A stretch of 5,597 nt of DNA. It comes from an uncultured Clostridia bacterium. GTDB lineage: Bacteria > Bacillota > Clostridia > Christensenellales > Aristaeellaceae. The notes under the pieces are model-generated. The model saw only the letters and a program-made list of their open reading frames with translations. It did no database searches and was not told where the DNA came from. Within the stretch, counting starts at the first letter, position 1. Each line of letters begins with the position of its first letter. Shown here piece by piece: positions 1 to 5,572 of the stretch. A program made the translations under genes and the position numbers. The stretch lies in the NCBI GenBank assembly GCA_934615145.1, contig CAKTTM010000134.1, forward strand, positions 1 to 5,597, written 5' to 3'.

Positions 1-1007
1 CGCCAGAGCTGATCGCGCAGACCCCCATCACGCCGCGCGATGCCAGCCGCATGCTGGTGTGCAATCGTGAGGACGACAGGCGAGAGGGCCATATCTTCCG
101 GGAGTTCGCGGATTTTTTGCGTCCCAATGATGTCATGGTCATCAACGAGACAAGGGTGATCCCTGCCCGGTTGCTGGGGCAGAAGATGGACACGGGCGTG
201 GCGGTGGAGTTTCTGCTGCTCAAACGATTGTCCACCGATAGCTGGGAGGCCTTGGTCAAGCCGGGCCGCCGCCTTCGGGAGGGCGCTGTGGTCAGCTTTG
301 GCGACGGCCTGCTGCAGGCCAGCGTCGAGGCCAGCCTGCCCGAGGGCACCCGCCGGGTGCGCTTTCATCATGAGGGCGTCTTTGAGGCGGTGCTCGACCA
401 GCTGGGCCAGACGCCGCTGCCGCCCTATATCCATGAGCAGCTGGCCGACCGCGAGCGCTATCAGACGGTGTATGCCAAGGAGGATGGCAGCGCCGCTGCC
501 CCTACGGCCGGGCTGCACTTCACCCCCCAGGTGCTCGACCGCTTGCGCGACAAGGGGGTGGACATCGTGCCGGTGCTGCTGCATGTGGGGCTGGGCACCT
601 TTCGCCCCGTCAAGGCGGAGGACTTAAGCCAGCACCAGATGCACAGTGAGTACTATCAGGTCAGCGCCTCTGCCGCCAAGCGCATCAACCTGGCGCGGGA
701 GAAGGGCGGGCGCATCGTCTGCGTGGGCACCACCAGCGTGCGCACGCTGGAGACAGTGGCTGACGAGGCAGGCTGCGTCCATGCCGGCAGCGGCGAGACC
801 AGCATCTTCATCACGCCGGGCGTCCAGCTGCGGGCCTGTGACATGCTGCTGACCAACTTTCACCTGCCGCAAAGCACGCTGCTGATGCTGGTCAGCGCCT
901 TCATGGGCCGCGACCGGGCACTCGCCGCCTACGCGCAGGCGGTGCAGGAGAAGTACCGCTTCTTCAGCTTTGGCGACTGCATGCTGATCGGCTCCGGGCT
1001 GGTGTAG
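1..1007 (+). CDS. queA: tRNA preQ1-34 S-adenosylmethionine ribosyltransferase-isomerase (5' partial)
   Basis: QueA transfers and isomerises the ribosyl part of S-adenosylmethionine onto preQ1 at position 34 of GUN-anticodon tRNAs, giving epoxyqueuosine; it is a cytoplasmic enzyme. The reading frame is already open at the window edge. The first full codon is at base 3, and the residues before the internal ATG at 51 (PELIAQTPITPRDASR) match the usual QueA N-terminus, so that ATG is not the start and only about ten residues are missing. Family motifs visible are NETRVIPARL (144-173), TAGLHFT (504-524), HVGLGTFRPV (582-611) followed by the HxMHxE segment, VGTTSVRTLE (723-752) and LTNFHLPQSTLL (from 849). 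The 334 residues present fit the family length of about 340-350. The stop codon is TAG at 1005-1007, and the next gene starts one base later. The usual downstream partner tgt is not here. Confidence 0.96.
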   Translation, partial: PELIAQTPITPRDASRMLVCNREDDRREGHIFREFADFLRPNDVMVINETRVIPARLLGQKMDTGVAVEFLLLKRLSTDSWEALVKPGRRLREGAVVSFGDGLLQASVEASLPEGTRRVRFHHEGVFEAVLDQLGQTPLPPYIHEQLADRERYQTVYAKEDGSAAAPTAGLHFTPQVLDRLRDKGVDIVPVLLHVGLGTFRPVKAEDLSQHQMHSEYYQVSASAAKRINLAREKGGRIVCVGTTSVRTLETVADEAGCVHAGSGETSIFITPGVQLRACDMLLTNFHLPQSTLLMLVSAFMGRDRALAAYAQAVQEKYRFFSFGDCMLIGSGLV

Positions 1008-1008
1008 C

Positions 1009-1353
1009 GTGTTTCGCTTCGCGCTGCGCTATATCTTTGGCACCCTGGCCTTCCCGCTGGCGGATTACCTGCTCTTTGGCCTGTGGTGCCGTGATTTGCA
1101 GTCGGCCTTGCTGGCGGGCGCCAGCCTGATGCTTCTGTACTCACTGCTGCGGCCGCTGGCCCGATTGGTCTCCATCGCCTTTAACCTGCTGACGCTGGGG
1201 CTTTTTTCCATCGTGATCGACACCGGGCTGATCCTGCTGACGGTGCGCCTCTTTCCGGAAATGGTCAGGGTCAAGAGCCCTGAGTGGGCGGCGCTTGCGG
1301 CGGTCATCATCAATGTGGTACGATTCATCGCAGGAAGGCTGGTGAAAAGTTGA
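1009..1353 (+). CDS. Four-helix membrane protein, phage holin family 4 (PF04020)-like
   Basis: This predicts a 114-residue very hydrophobic protein with about four membrane helices, near residues 8-25, 32-47, 57-79 and 93-109. The pattern LLRPLARL...LTLGLF....D, then a second proline-containing turn (RLFPEMV) and a last helix, is that of the PF04020 'Mycobacterial 4 TMS phage holin' family. Despite the name, that family is widespread in chromosomes and mostly of unknown function. The start is GTG at 1009, one base after the queA stop. No strong ribosome binding site precedes it, so translation probably depends on coupling to queA. The next in-frame ATG is codon 41, inside the second helix, which makes it an unlikely start. 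The stop TGA (1351-1353) overlaps the psuK ATG by one base. Nothing nearby is phage-like (no endolysin or tail genes), so a lysis role is not supported. The family assignment is by pattern recognition only. Confidence 0.83.
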   Translation: MFRFALRYIFGTLAFPLADYLLFGLWCRDLQSALLAGASLMLLYSLLRPLARLVSIAFNLLTLGLFSIVIDTGLILLTVRLFPEMVRVKSPEWAALAAVIINVVRFIAGRLVKS

Positions 1354-2216
1354 TGCGTCCCATCCTGGTCATCGGCGGCATGAATATGGACATATTGGGC
1401 CTACCCGAGGGCGAGCTGAGTCTGCGGGAAAGCAGCATCGGCCATGTGCTGATGCGGCCAGGCGGCGTGGGGCGCAACATCGCCCAGCAGCTGGCGGCGC
1501 TCGGAGCGCCCGTTGAGCTGATGACGGTGCTGGGCAGCGATGCCTTCTCACAGGCGCTGGAAACCTCCTGCGAAAAGCTGGGCATCGGCCTTCAGTACGC
1601 GCTGCGAACCGGGCACAAGGCCTGCGTCTACCTGGCCCTGCACGACGCGCAGGGCGACATGCTGGCCGCGCTCAACGACATGGCGGCCATGGACGCGCTG
1701 GACGCTGCCAGTATCCGCGCCAGCCTGCCTCAGGGGGCCTTCAGCGCCTGTGTGCTGGACGCCAACCTGAGCCAGGAGGCGCTGATAGCCGCGGCAGCGC
1801 ATATCCAGGCGCCGCTGATCGCCGACCCTGTCAGCAGCGACAAAGCCCTGCGCCTGCGGCCCATCCTCCACCAACTCACTGCGCTCAAGCCCAACCTGCA
1901 GGAGGCGAGGCGCCTAAGCGGCAGGCAGTCGCCCCAGGAGGCTGCCGCTGCCCTGCTGGACATAGGCGTCAAACAGGTCTTTATCTCTCTGGGCGCGCAG
2001 GGGCTCTACTATGCCTCTGCCTCAGCCTCCGGGCTGCTGCCCGCGCTCAAAGTGCCCCTCTCCCCCGCCACGGGGGCAGGCGACGCCATGGTGGCGGGCC
2101 TGAGCCTGGCCATCGCGCGGGGGCTGGATACACAGGCAGCCGCGATCTATGGCCGCCAGTGCGCCACCGACCACCTCATCAACAGCTCAGCAGACGCACA
2201 GCCCAACCATCAATAG
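1353..2216 (+). CDS. psuK: Pseudouridine kinase (PfkB/ribokinase family)
   Basis: PsuK phosphorylates free pseudouridine with ATP to pseudouridine 5'-phosphate, the substrate of the next gene. The 287-residue protein has PfkB-family landmarks: an N-terminal strand ending in GGMNMD (8-13), the glycine-rich GGVGRNIAQQLAALG (37-51) that binds the sugar side, DPVSSDKA (158-165), KPNLQEA (179-185), and the C-terminal anion-hole and catalytic motif ATGAGD (239-244), with Asp244 as the expected base. The start is ATG at 1353, overlapping the previous stop (TGATG). It is preceded by GGTGA (1341-1345, 7 nt away) and a farther AGGAAGG (1332-1338). An upstream in-frame ATG at 1284 lies inside the membrane-protein gene and would add residues unlike the family. 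PfkB sequence alone does not fix the substrate; that call rests on psuG lying 11 nt downstream. The length is slightly below the roughly 313 residues of the E. coli enzyme. Confidence 0.9.
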   Translation: MRPILVIGGMNMDILGLPEGELSLRESSIGHVLMRPGGVGRNIAQQLAALGAPVELMTVLGSDAFSQALETSCEKLGIGLQYALRTGHKACVYLALHDAQGDMLAALNDMAAMDALDAASIRASLPQGAFSACVLDANLSQEALIAAAAHIQAPLIADPVSSDKALRLRPILHQLTALKPNLQEARRLSGRQSPQEAAAALLDIGVKQVFISLGAQGLYYASASASGLLPALKVPLSPATGAGDAMVAGLSLAIARGLDTQAAAIYGRQCATDHLINSSADAQPNHQ

Positions 2217-2220
2217 GAGG
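2215..2220 (+). promoter_or_regulatory. Ribosome binding site of psuG
   Basis: A perfect AGGAGG lies 7 nt before the ATG at 2228, and its first two bases are the last two of the psuK TAG stop. This settles the psuG start, because the in-frame ATG at 2159 has no such site and sits inside psuK. Ribosomes finishing psuK end directly on this site, which favours coupled expression of kinase and glycosidase. Confidence 0.85.
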
Positions 2221-2227
2221 AAGCATC

Positions 2228-3130
2228 ATGGAACATCTGACCATTTCGCCTCGCGTGCAGGCGGCGCTCAATGAAGGCAGGCCGGTGATCGCGCTGGAGA
2301 GCACCATCATCAGCCATGGCATGCCCTACCCACAGAATGTACAGACGGCGCTGGCCTGCGAGCAGCTGGCCCGTGACCACGGCGCGGAGCCGGCCACCGT
2401 GGCCGTCATTCAGGGCAAGCTCTGCGCCGGCCTGACGGAAGAACAGATCGAGTACCTGGGCAAGGCCGGCAGCTCCGTCATGAAGGCCAGCCGGCGCGAT
2501 CTGCCGGTGCTGGTGGCCCGCGGCCTGGACGGCGCCACCACAGTGGCCGCCACCATGATCATCGCGGCCAAGGCCGGCATCAAGGTCTTCGCCACTGGCG
2601 GCATCGGCGGCGTGCACCGCGGCGCGCAGACCAGCATGGACATCTCCGCCGACCTGGAGGAGCTGGCCCGCACGCCGGTGGCGGTGGTATGCGCCGGCGC
2701 CAAAGCCATCCTGGACCTTGGGCTGACGCTGGAGTATCTGGAGACCAAGGGCGTGCCCGTCATCGGCTACCGCACCACCTCACTGCCCGCCTTCTACACC
2801 CCCGACAGCGATTTCAGCGTGGACTACCGCATGGACAGCCCGGAAGAAATTGCCGCCGCCCTGCGCGCGCAGCGATCGCTCAATTATCCCGGCGGCATGC
2901 TGATCACCAACCCCATCCCCCAGGAGTTTGCCATGGCCAAGGAGGTCATCAACTTCGCCATCGAAGAGGCGCTGAAGATGGCCGCCAAGCAGGGCATCAA
3001 GGGCAAGGAGACCACGCCCTTCCTGCTCTCGCAGGTGGTCGACCTGACCGGCGGCGGCAGCCTGGACAGCAACATCCACCTGGTCTACAACAATGTGGAG
3101 CTGGCCGCCAAGATCGCCGCGGCGCTGTAA
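2228..3130 (+). CDS. psuG: Pseudouridine-5'-phosphate glycosidase
   Basis: PsuG reversibly splits the C-C glycosidic bond of pseudouridine 5'-phosphate, giving uracil and ribose 5-phosphate; the cleavage direction is thought to be the physiological one. The 300-residue protein shows the family blocks throughout: ALESTIISHG (22-31), VMKASRRDLP (84-93), DGATTVAATM (101-110), FATGGIGGVHRGA (121-133), CAGAKAILD (155-163), LITNPIP (225-231) and LTGGGSLDSNI (273-283). With a constant offset of 7 residues, Glu24, Lys86, Asp142, Lys159 and Asn282 match what I recall as the active-site residues of E. coli PsuG (Glu31, Lys93, metal-binding Asp149, Schiff-base Lys166, Asn289), so the enzyme looks intact. 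It is the last gene of the plus-strand cluster and is followed by a terminator 32 nt after its stop. No pseudouridine transporter gene is present in the window. Confidence 0.97.
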   Translation: MEHLTISPRVQAALNEGRPVIALESTIISHGMPYPQNVQTALACEQLARDHGAEPATVAVIQGKLCAGLTEEQIEYLGKAGSSVMKASRRDLPVLVARGLDGATTVAATMIIAAKAGIKVFATGGIGGVHRGAQTSMDISADLEELARTPVAVVCAGAKAILDLGLTLEYLETKGVPVIGYRTTSLPAFYTPDSDFSVDYRMDSPEEIAAALRAQRSLNYPGGMLITNPIPQEFAMAKEVINFAIEEALKMAAKQGIKGKETTPFLLSQVVDLTGGGSLDSNIHLVYNNVELAAKIAAAL

Positions 3131-3155
3131 TACTGAACGAACTACAAATACACAC

Positions 3156-3184
3156 AAAAAAAGCCGCTCAGATGGGCGGCTTTT
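3156..3184. terminator. Bidirectional intrinsic terminator between psuG and rpsT
   Basis: The stem GCCGCTC (3163-3169) and GGGCGGC (3174-3180) pairs over seven positions, with one G-T wobble and an AGAT loop. Seven A (3156-3162) precede it and four T (3181-3184) follow, so it can end transcripts from both sides. The rpsT (minus) transcript gets a seven-U tail, while psuG gets four U. The A/T flanks can also pair and lengthen the stem. It sits in the only gap between the two convergent genes, 25 nt after the rpsT stop codon. Confidence 0.88.
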
Positions 3185-3204
3185 GACATCCTAAGTGCTG
3201 TGAC

Positions 3205-3468
3205 TCAGGCGTTGGCGCGGTTGAGCGCCTTGGCCAGGCGGGCCTTCTTGCGGCTGGCAGTGTTCTTGTGAACAACGCCCTTGGCCACGGCTTTATCCAG
3301 AGCGGAGGTGACGACCTTCAGCTCCGACTGGGCGGCGCTGGGATCGGCAGCGAGGACCGCGCTAAACTTCTTGACCTGGGTCTTCACGCCAGACTTGACC
3401 ATGCGATTGCGCAGGTTCTTCTTCTGGGTGACGCTCACGCGCTTGATCGACGACTTGATGTTGGGCAA
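3205..3468 (-). CDS. rpsT: Small ribosomal subunit protein S20 (bS20)
   Basis: S20 binds 16S rRNA early in assembly of the 30S subunit. The 87-residue, strongly basic protein begins MPNIKSSIKRVSVTQKKN and ends with KNTASRKKARLAKALNRANA. Both ends are typical of S20, as are the length and the lysine/arginine-rich helical make-up. The start codon is TTG (bases 3468-3466), not ATG. It is fixed by a strong Shine-Dalgarno sequence 6 nt upstream and by an in-frame TGA two codons before it (3477-3475), which rules out any longer form. A promoter with an extended -10 lies about 45 nt upstream of the start codon, and a terminator follows the stop, so the gene is probably transcribed alone. E. coli rpsT also uses a UUG start and is translationally autoregulated; the same here would be inference. 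The gene is transcribed convergently with psuG and divergently from the DUF1858 gene. Confidence 0.97.
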   Translation of the reverse strand: MPNIKSSIKRVSVTQKKNLRNRMVKSGVKTQVKKFSAVLAADPSAAQSELKVVTSALDKAVAKGVVHKNTASRKKARLAKALNRANA

Positions 3469-3474
3469 CTTCTT

Positions 3475-3482
3475 TCACCTCC
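3475..3482 (-). promoter_or_regulatory. Strong ribosome binding site fixing the rpsT TTG start
   Basis: On the minus strand GGAGGTGA ends 6 nt before the TTG. Its last three bases are an in-frame TGA, so the site both recruits the ribosome and blocks an upstream start. A near-consensus site may offset the weak start codon. Confidence 0.88.
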
Positions 3483-3494
3483 ACGAGTAAACTG

Positions 3495-3507
3495 TGCTTA
3501 ACAAGCA
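3495..3507 (-). other. Short inverted repeat at the predicted 5' end of rpsT mRNA
   Basis: On the minus strand TGCTT-GTT-AAGCA forms a perfect 5-bp stem with a 3-nt loop. It begins at or next to the transcription start expected from the -10 box (about 3506-3508). It could protect the 5' end of the message or help control it. A stem this short arises often by chance. Confidence 0.3.
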
Positions 3508-3513
3508 AATGGT

Positions 3514-3542
3514 ATCATAGCACATCACTTAAAGCCGCGCAA
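3514..3542 (-). promoter_or_regulatory. Sigma-A-type promoter of rpsT with extended -10
   Basis: Reading the minus strand, TTGCGC (3542-3537) and TATGAT (3519-3514) are separated by exactly 17 bp. The -10 is preceded by TGC, the TGn extension that compensates for a weak -35. The -10 differs from TATAAT at one base. The predicted start near 3507 leaves a leader of about 40 nt before the TTG codon, containing the strong ribosome binding site. Confidence 0.72.
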
Positions 3543-3587
3543 GCACTTTTTTCGCAATTTGGGGTCTTTTCCCGGCGCTCACAAGGG

Positions 3588-3593
3588 TATGAT
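3588..3593 (+). promoter_or_regulatory. Possible -10 box for the DUF1858 gene
   Basis: TATGAT lies 56 nt before the ATG at 3650, in the only non-coding stretch available to this gene. At the right distance upstream the sequence is just TCTTTT (3565-3570), a poor -35, and there is no TG extension. The box is a candidate only. A promoter is needed here because the upstream gene is divergent. Apart from this and the rpsT signals I see nothing in 3469-3649. Confidence 0.3.
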
Positions 3594-3649
3594 GTCAGCA
3601 CGCGGCGCGACACTGTTTGCCCGATGCAAGATAGTTAACAGGAGAAGCC

Positions 3650-3880
3650 ATGTCAGAGAGAATCGTCAGGCTGTCCGACAGCGTCTACAGCCTGTGCACA
3701 CAGTATCCAGAGCTCAAAGAGCTCATGGTGCAGCTGGGTTTCAGCGACATCGTCAAGCCCGGCATGCTCAGCAGCGTGGGGCGGCTGATGACGCTGCCCA
3801 AGGGCGCCAAGATGCGCAAAATCGACTTAGCGCAGATCAAGGCCCGATTGGAGGCTGAGGGCTTTGTGGTCGTAGACTGA
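3650..3880 (+). CDS. Stand-alone DUF1858 domain protein
   Basis: This 76-residue protein is almost entirely one DUF1858 domain (PF08984), the small helical fold also found at the N-terminus of ScdA/RIC-type iron-sulfur repair proteins. Features seen are VYSLCTQYPELKELMVQLGF (13-32), then the KPGML turn, then GRLMTLPKGAKM followed by IDL, all characteristic of the domain. The CxxC pair present in some DUF1858 proteins is absent; the single cysteine is Cys16. The start is ATG at 3650, with AGGAG (3640-3644) 5 nt before it. In many clostridia a gene like this is followed by a DUF438 (PAS/hemerythrin-like) gene. Here no partner follows, because the next gene is on the opposite strand and ends 4 nt away. 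The molecular function is not known. A redox or nitrosative-stress link is family-level guesswork. Confidence 0.88.
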   Translation: MSERIVRLSDSVYSLCTQYPELKELMVQLGFSDIVKPGMLSSVGRLMTLPKGAKMRKIDLAQIKARLEAEGFVVVD

Positions 3881-3884
3881 TGTT

Positions 3885-5489
3885 TCAGCGCAGCTGATCG
3901 ACCGCGGCCTGCTGGATGGCAAGGCCATCGCGGTAGCGTGCCATGAAGCGCTCAAAGCCGGCCACATCCTGAGGCTCAGGCTGGATATGACTGGCGGGCA
4001 CCGCGGCAAACACCCGATTGGCCAGGAATTGCTCCAGACGTTCGCCCGCATCCTCCCTCAGGCAATAGGCCGCCAGCAGCGCGATGCCCCAGGCGCCGCC
4101 CTCGCCGGCGTGGGCCATCACGGTGACCGGCGCCTTCAGCGCTGCGGCGCTGAAGCGCTGCCCGGCGCTGCCGGTCTTGTACAGGCCGCCGTGGCCCACC
4201 AGCTGATCAAGGCTGACCTGCTCGTGGTCCAGTATGTCCATGCCGATGCGCAGGGTGCCTAGTGAAGAGAAGAGTATGGCCCGCGCCAGATTGGCAAAGC
4301 TCAGCTCCGCCTCCGGCGTCCAGGCCAGCAGCGGCCGCCCCTCCTCAAAGCCGGTGATCGGCTCACCTGAATAATAGCCATAGCTCAGCAGCCCGCCTGC
4401 GTCAGCGGCGCCGTGCAGCGCCTGCTCAAAGAAGGCCTCATAGATCTGGCCGATGTCGATGGGCAGCCCCGCCGCCTTGGCAAAGCCCTCAAAGACGGCG
4501 ACCCACTTATTCAGATCGGTGGTGCAGTTGTTGCAGTGCACCATGGCCACAGGCCAGCCGCTGGGCGTGGTGACCATGTCGATCTCTGGATAGTGCCGTG
4601 ACAGTGCCTTTTCCAGCACCGCCATCAGAAAGATCGAGGTGCCGGCCGATATATTACCGGTGCGGGGCGCCACGCTGCCCGTGGCCACCATGCCGGTACC
4701 GGCATCCCCCTCGGGCGGGCAAAGCGGGATCCCCGCCTGCAGGCGGCCGCTGGGGTCAAGCATCCGGGCGCCCTCACGGCTTAGCTCCCCCGCCGCGTCG
4801 CCCGCCACCAGCACCTGGGGCAGCAGTTCCCTGATCTGCCAGTGATAGCCCCGGTCGCGTATCAGCGCGTCAAACTTGTCCAGCATCTGGGCCACATAGC
4901 CCCGCCCGCTGGCATCGATGGGGAACATGCCAGAAGCATCCCCCACCCCCAACACCTTCCTGCCCGTCAGCTGCCAGTGCACATAGCCCGACAGCGTTGT
5001 CAGAAAACCCAGCGAGGGCACATGCGCCTCGCCATCCATAATGGCCTGGTAGAGATGCGATATGCTCCAGCGCTGGGGGATGGTAAAGGACATGACATCT
5101 GAGAGCAGTTCGGAGGCCTGAAGCGTGGTGGTGTTGCGCCAGGTGCGAAAGGGCGTCAGCAGCTGCCCCGCCTCGTCAAAGGCCAGGTAGCCGTGCATCA
5201 TGGCACTGATGCCGATGGCTGCCACTTGGTGGATGTCCACATCATATTGCCGCTTCACCTGCCCGCACAGGTCAGCATAGGCGGCCTGCAGGCCTGTCCA
5301 GACCTCCGGCAGATCATAGGTCCACAGGCCGTCCACCAGCTTGTTCTCCCAGCTGTAGCCGCCCACCGCGATGGGCAGGTGATCGCTGCCCGTCAGCACC
5401 GCCTTGATGCGGGTGGAGCCCAGCTCGATGCCCAGCACCGACCGCCCCGCCTGGATAAAAGCCCTGGCTTCACTTTTCTGTGCGCTCAT
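3885..5489 (-). CDS. FGGY-family carbohydrate kinase (xylulokinase/ribulokinase-like), substrate unknown
   Basis: This is a 534-residue sugar kinase of the FGGY family, in the usual 480-560 range. The N-terminal phosphate-binding loop is GIELGSTRIK (20-29); most relatives have D and GT where this has E and GS. SAMMHGYLAFD (95-105) and FRTWRN (114-119) form the sugar-binding side. PPEGDAGTGM (258-267) holds the expected catalytic base, Asp262, followed by GNISAGTS (278-285). Near the C-terminus VGHGGLYKTG and GEGGAWGIALLAAY fit the nucleotide-binding domain. The start is ATG at 5489-5487, with AGGAGG (5499-5494) 4 nt upstream. A longer in-frame ATG at 5564 falls between the -35 and -10 boxes and cannot be used from that promoter. 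No isomerase, epimerase, transporter or regulator adjoins it. A ketopentose such as L-ribulose or D-xylulose is the likeliest substrate. One alternative is the ribulokinase type described as AraK in Clostridium acetobutylicum, but that relation is uncertain. Confidence 0.9.
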   Translation of the reverse strand: MSAQKSEARAFIQAGRSVLGIELGSTRIKAVLTGSDHLPIAVGGYSWENKLVDGLWTYDLPEVWTGLQAAYADLCGQVKRQYDVDIHQVAAIGISAMMHGYLAFDEAGQLLTPFRTWRNTTTLQASELLSDVMSFTIPQRWSISHLYQAIMDGEAHVPSLGFLTTLSGYVHWQLTGRKVLGVGDASGMFPIDASGRGYVAQMLDKFDALIRDRGYHWQIRELLPQVLVAGDAAGELSREGARMLDPSGRLQAGIPLCPPEGDAGTGMVATGSVAPRTGNISAGTSIFLMAVLEKALSRHYPEIDMVTTPSGWPVAMVHCNNCTTDLNKWVAVFEGFAKAAGLPIDIGQIYEAFFEQALHGAADAGGLLSYGYYSGEPITGFEEGRPLLAWTPEAELSFANLARAILFSSLGTLRIGMDILDHEQVSLDQLVGHGGLYKTGSAGQRFSAAALKAPVTVMAHAGEGGAWGIALLAAYCLREDAGERLEQFLANRVFAAVPASHIQPEPQDVAGFERFMARYRDGLAIQQAAVDQLR

Positions 5490-5493
5490 ACTG

Positions 5494-5499
5494 CCTCCT
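5494..5499 (-). promoter_or_regulatory. Ribosome binding site of the FGGY kinase
   Basis: A perfect AGGAGG on the minus strand lies 4 nt before the ATG at 5489. It decides the start in favour of the 534-residue protein over the 25-residue longer reading. The spacing is slightly short but workable. Confidence 0.8.
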
Positions 5500-5543
5500 G
5501 ATCGCTGTCGCCCTGCAATGGCATTTATTTCCCTGATGAATCC

Positions 5544-5572
5544 ATGATAGCAATGCCGCGCCAAGGCGTCAA
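5544..5572 (-). promoter_or_regulatory. Sigma-A-type promoter of the FGGY kinase
   Basis: On the minus strand TTGACG (5572-5567) and TATCAT (5549-5544) are separated by 17 bp. Each differs from consensus by one base, and TGC directly precedes the -10 (TGn extension). The expected start near 5537 gives a leader of just under 50 nt. This looks like a strong promoter. An imperfect 14-bp palindrome (5534-5547, 10 of 14 positions symmetric) overlaps the -10 and start region and could be an operator, so repression rather than weak promoter strength may control the gene. Confidence 0.75.

Noticed and set aside
51..53. ATG at 51 as the start of queA
   Set aside because: Sixteen in-frame codons before it encode the conserved QueA N-terminal segment, so the real start lies upstream of the window.
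1284..1352. Longer psuK beginning at the ATG at 1284
   Set aside because: The extra 23 residues are an out-of-frame reading of the membrane-protein gene, do not resemble the PfkB N-terminus, and the ATG at 1353 has better start signals.
1009..1353. Prophage remnant, based on the holin-family protein
   Set aside because: All neighbours are housekeeping or salvage genes, there are no other phage genes or attachment-like repeats, and PF04020 proteins are common outside phages.
2159..2227. Longer psuG beginning at the ATG at 2159
   Set aside because: It overlaps psuK in another frame, while the ATG at 2228 has a perfect AGGAGG 7 nt upstream and gives the normal family length.
3709..3725. Tandem AGAGCTCA repeat in the DUF1858 gene
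   Set aside because: It simply encodes the repeated Glu-Leu in PELKELM, in frame. Two copies of 8 bp are not evidence of a repeat element.
3915..3929. Perfect hairpin GATGGC-AAG-GCCATC as a terminator for the DUF1858 gene
   Set aside because: It lies inside the kinase coding region and has no T tract on either side, so it is not an intrinsic terminator.
3885..5489. Several plus-strand open frames of 60-100 codons opposite the kinase, and similar antisense frames opposite queA, psuK and psuG
   Set aside because: They are expected in GC-rich coding DNA, have low-complexity Arg/Pro/Ala-rich or His-rich translations, no recognisable domains, and lie entirely within well-supported genes.
5490..5564. 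Longer FGGY kinase beginning at 5564
   Set aside because: That start lies between the -35 and -10 boxes, and the extra 25 residues are not kinase-like. AGGAGG points to the ATG at 5489.
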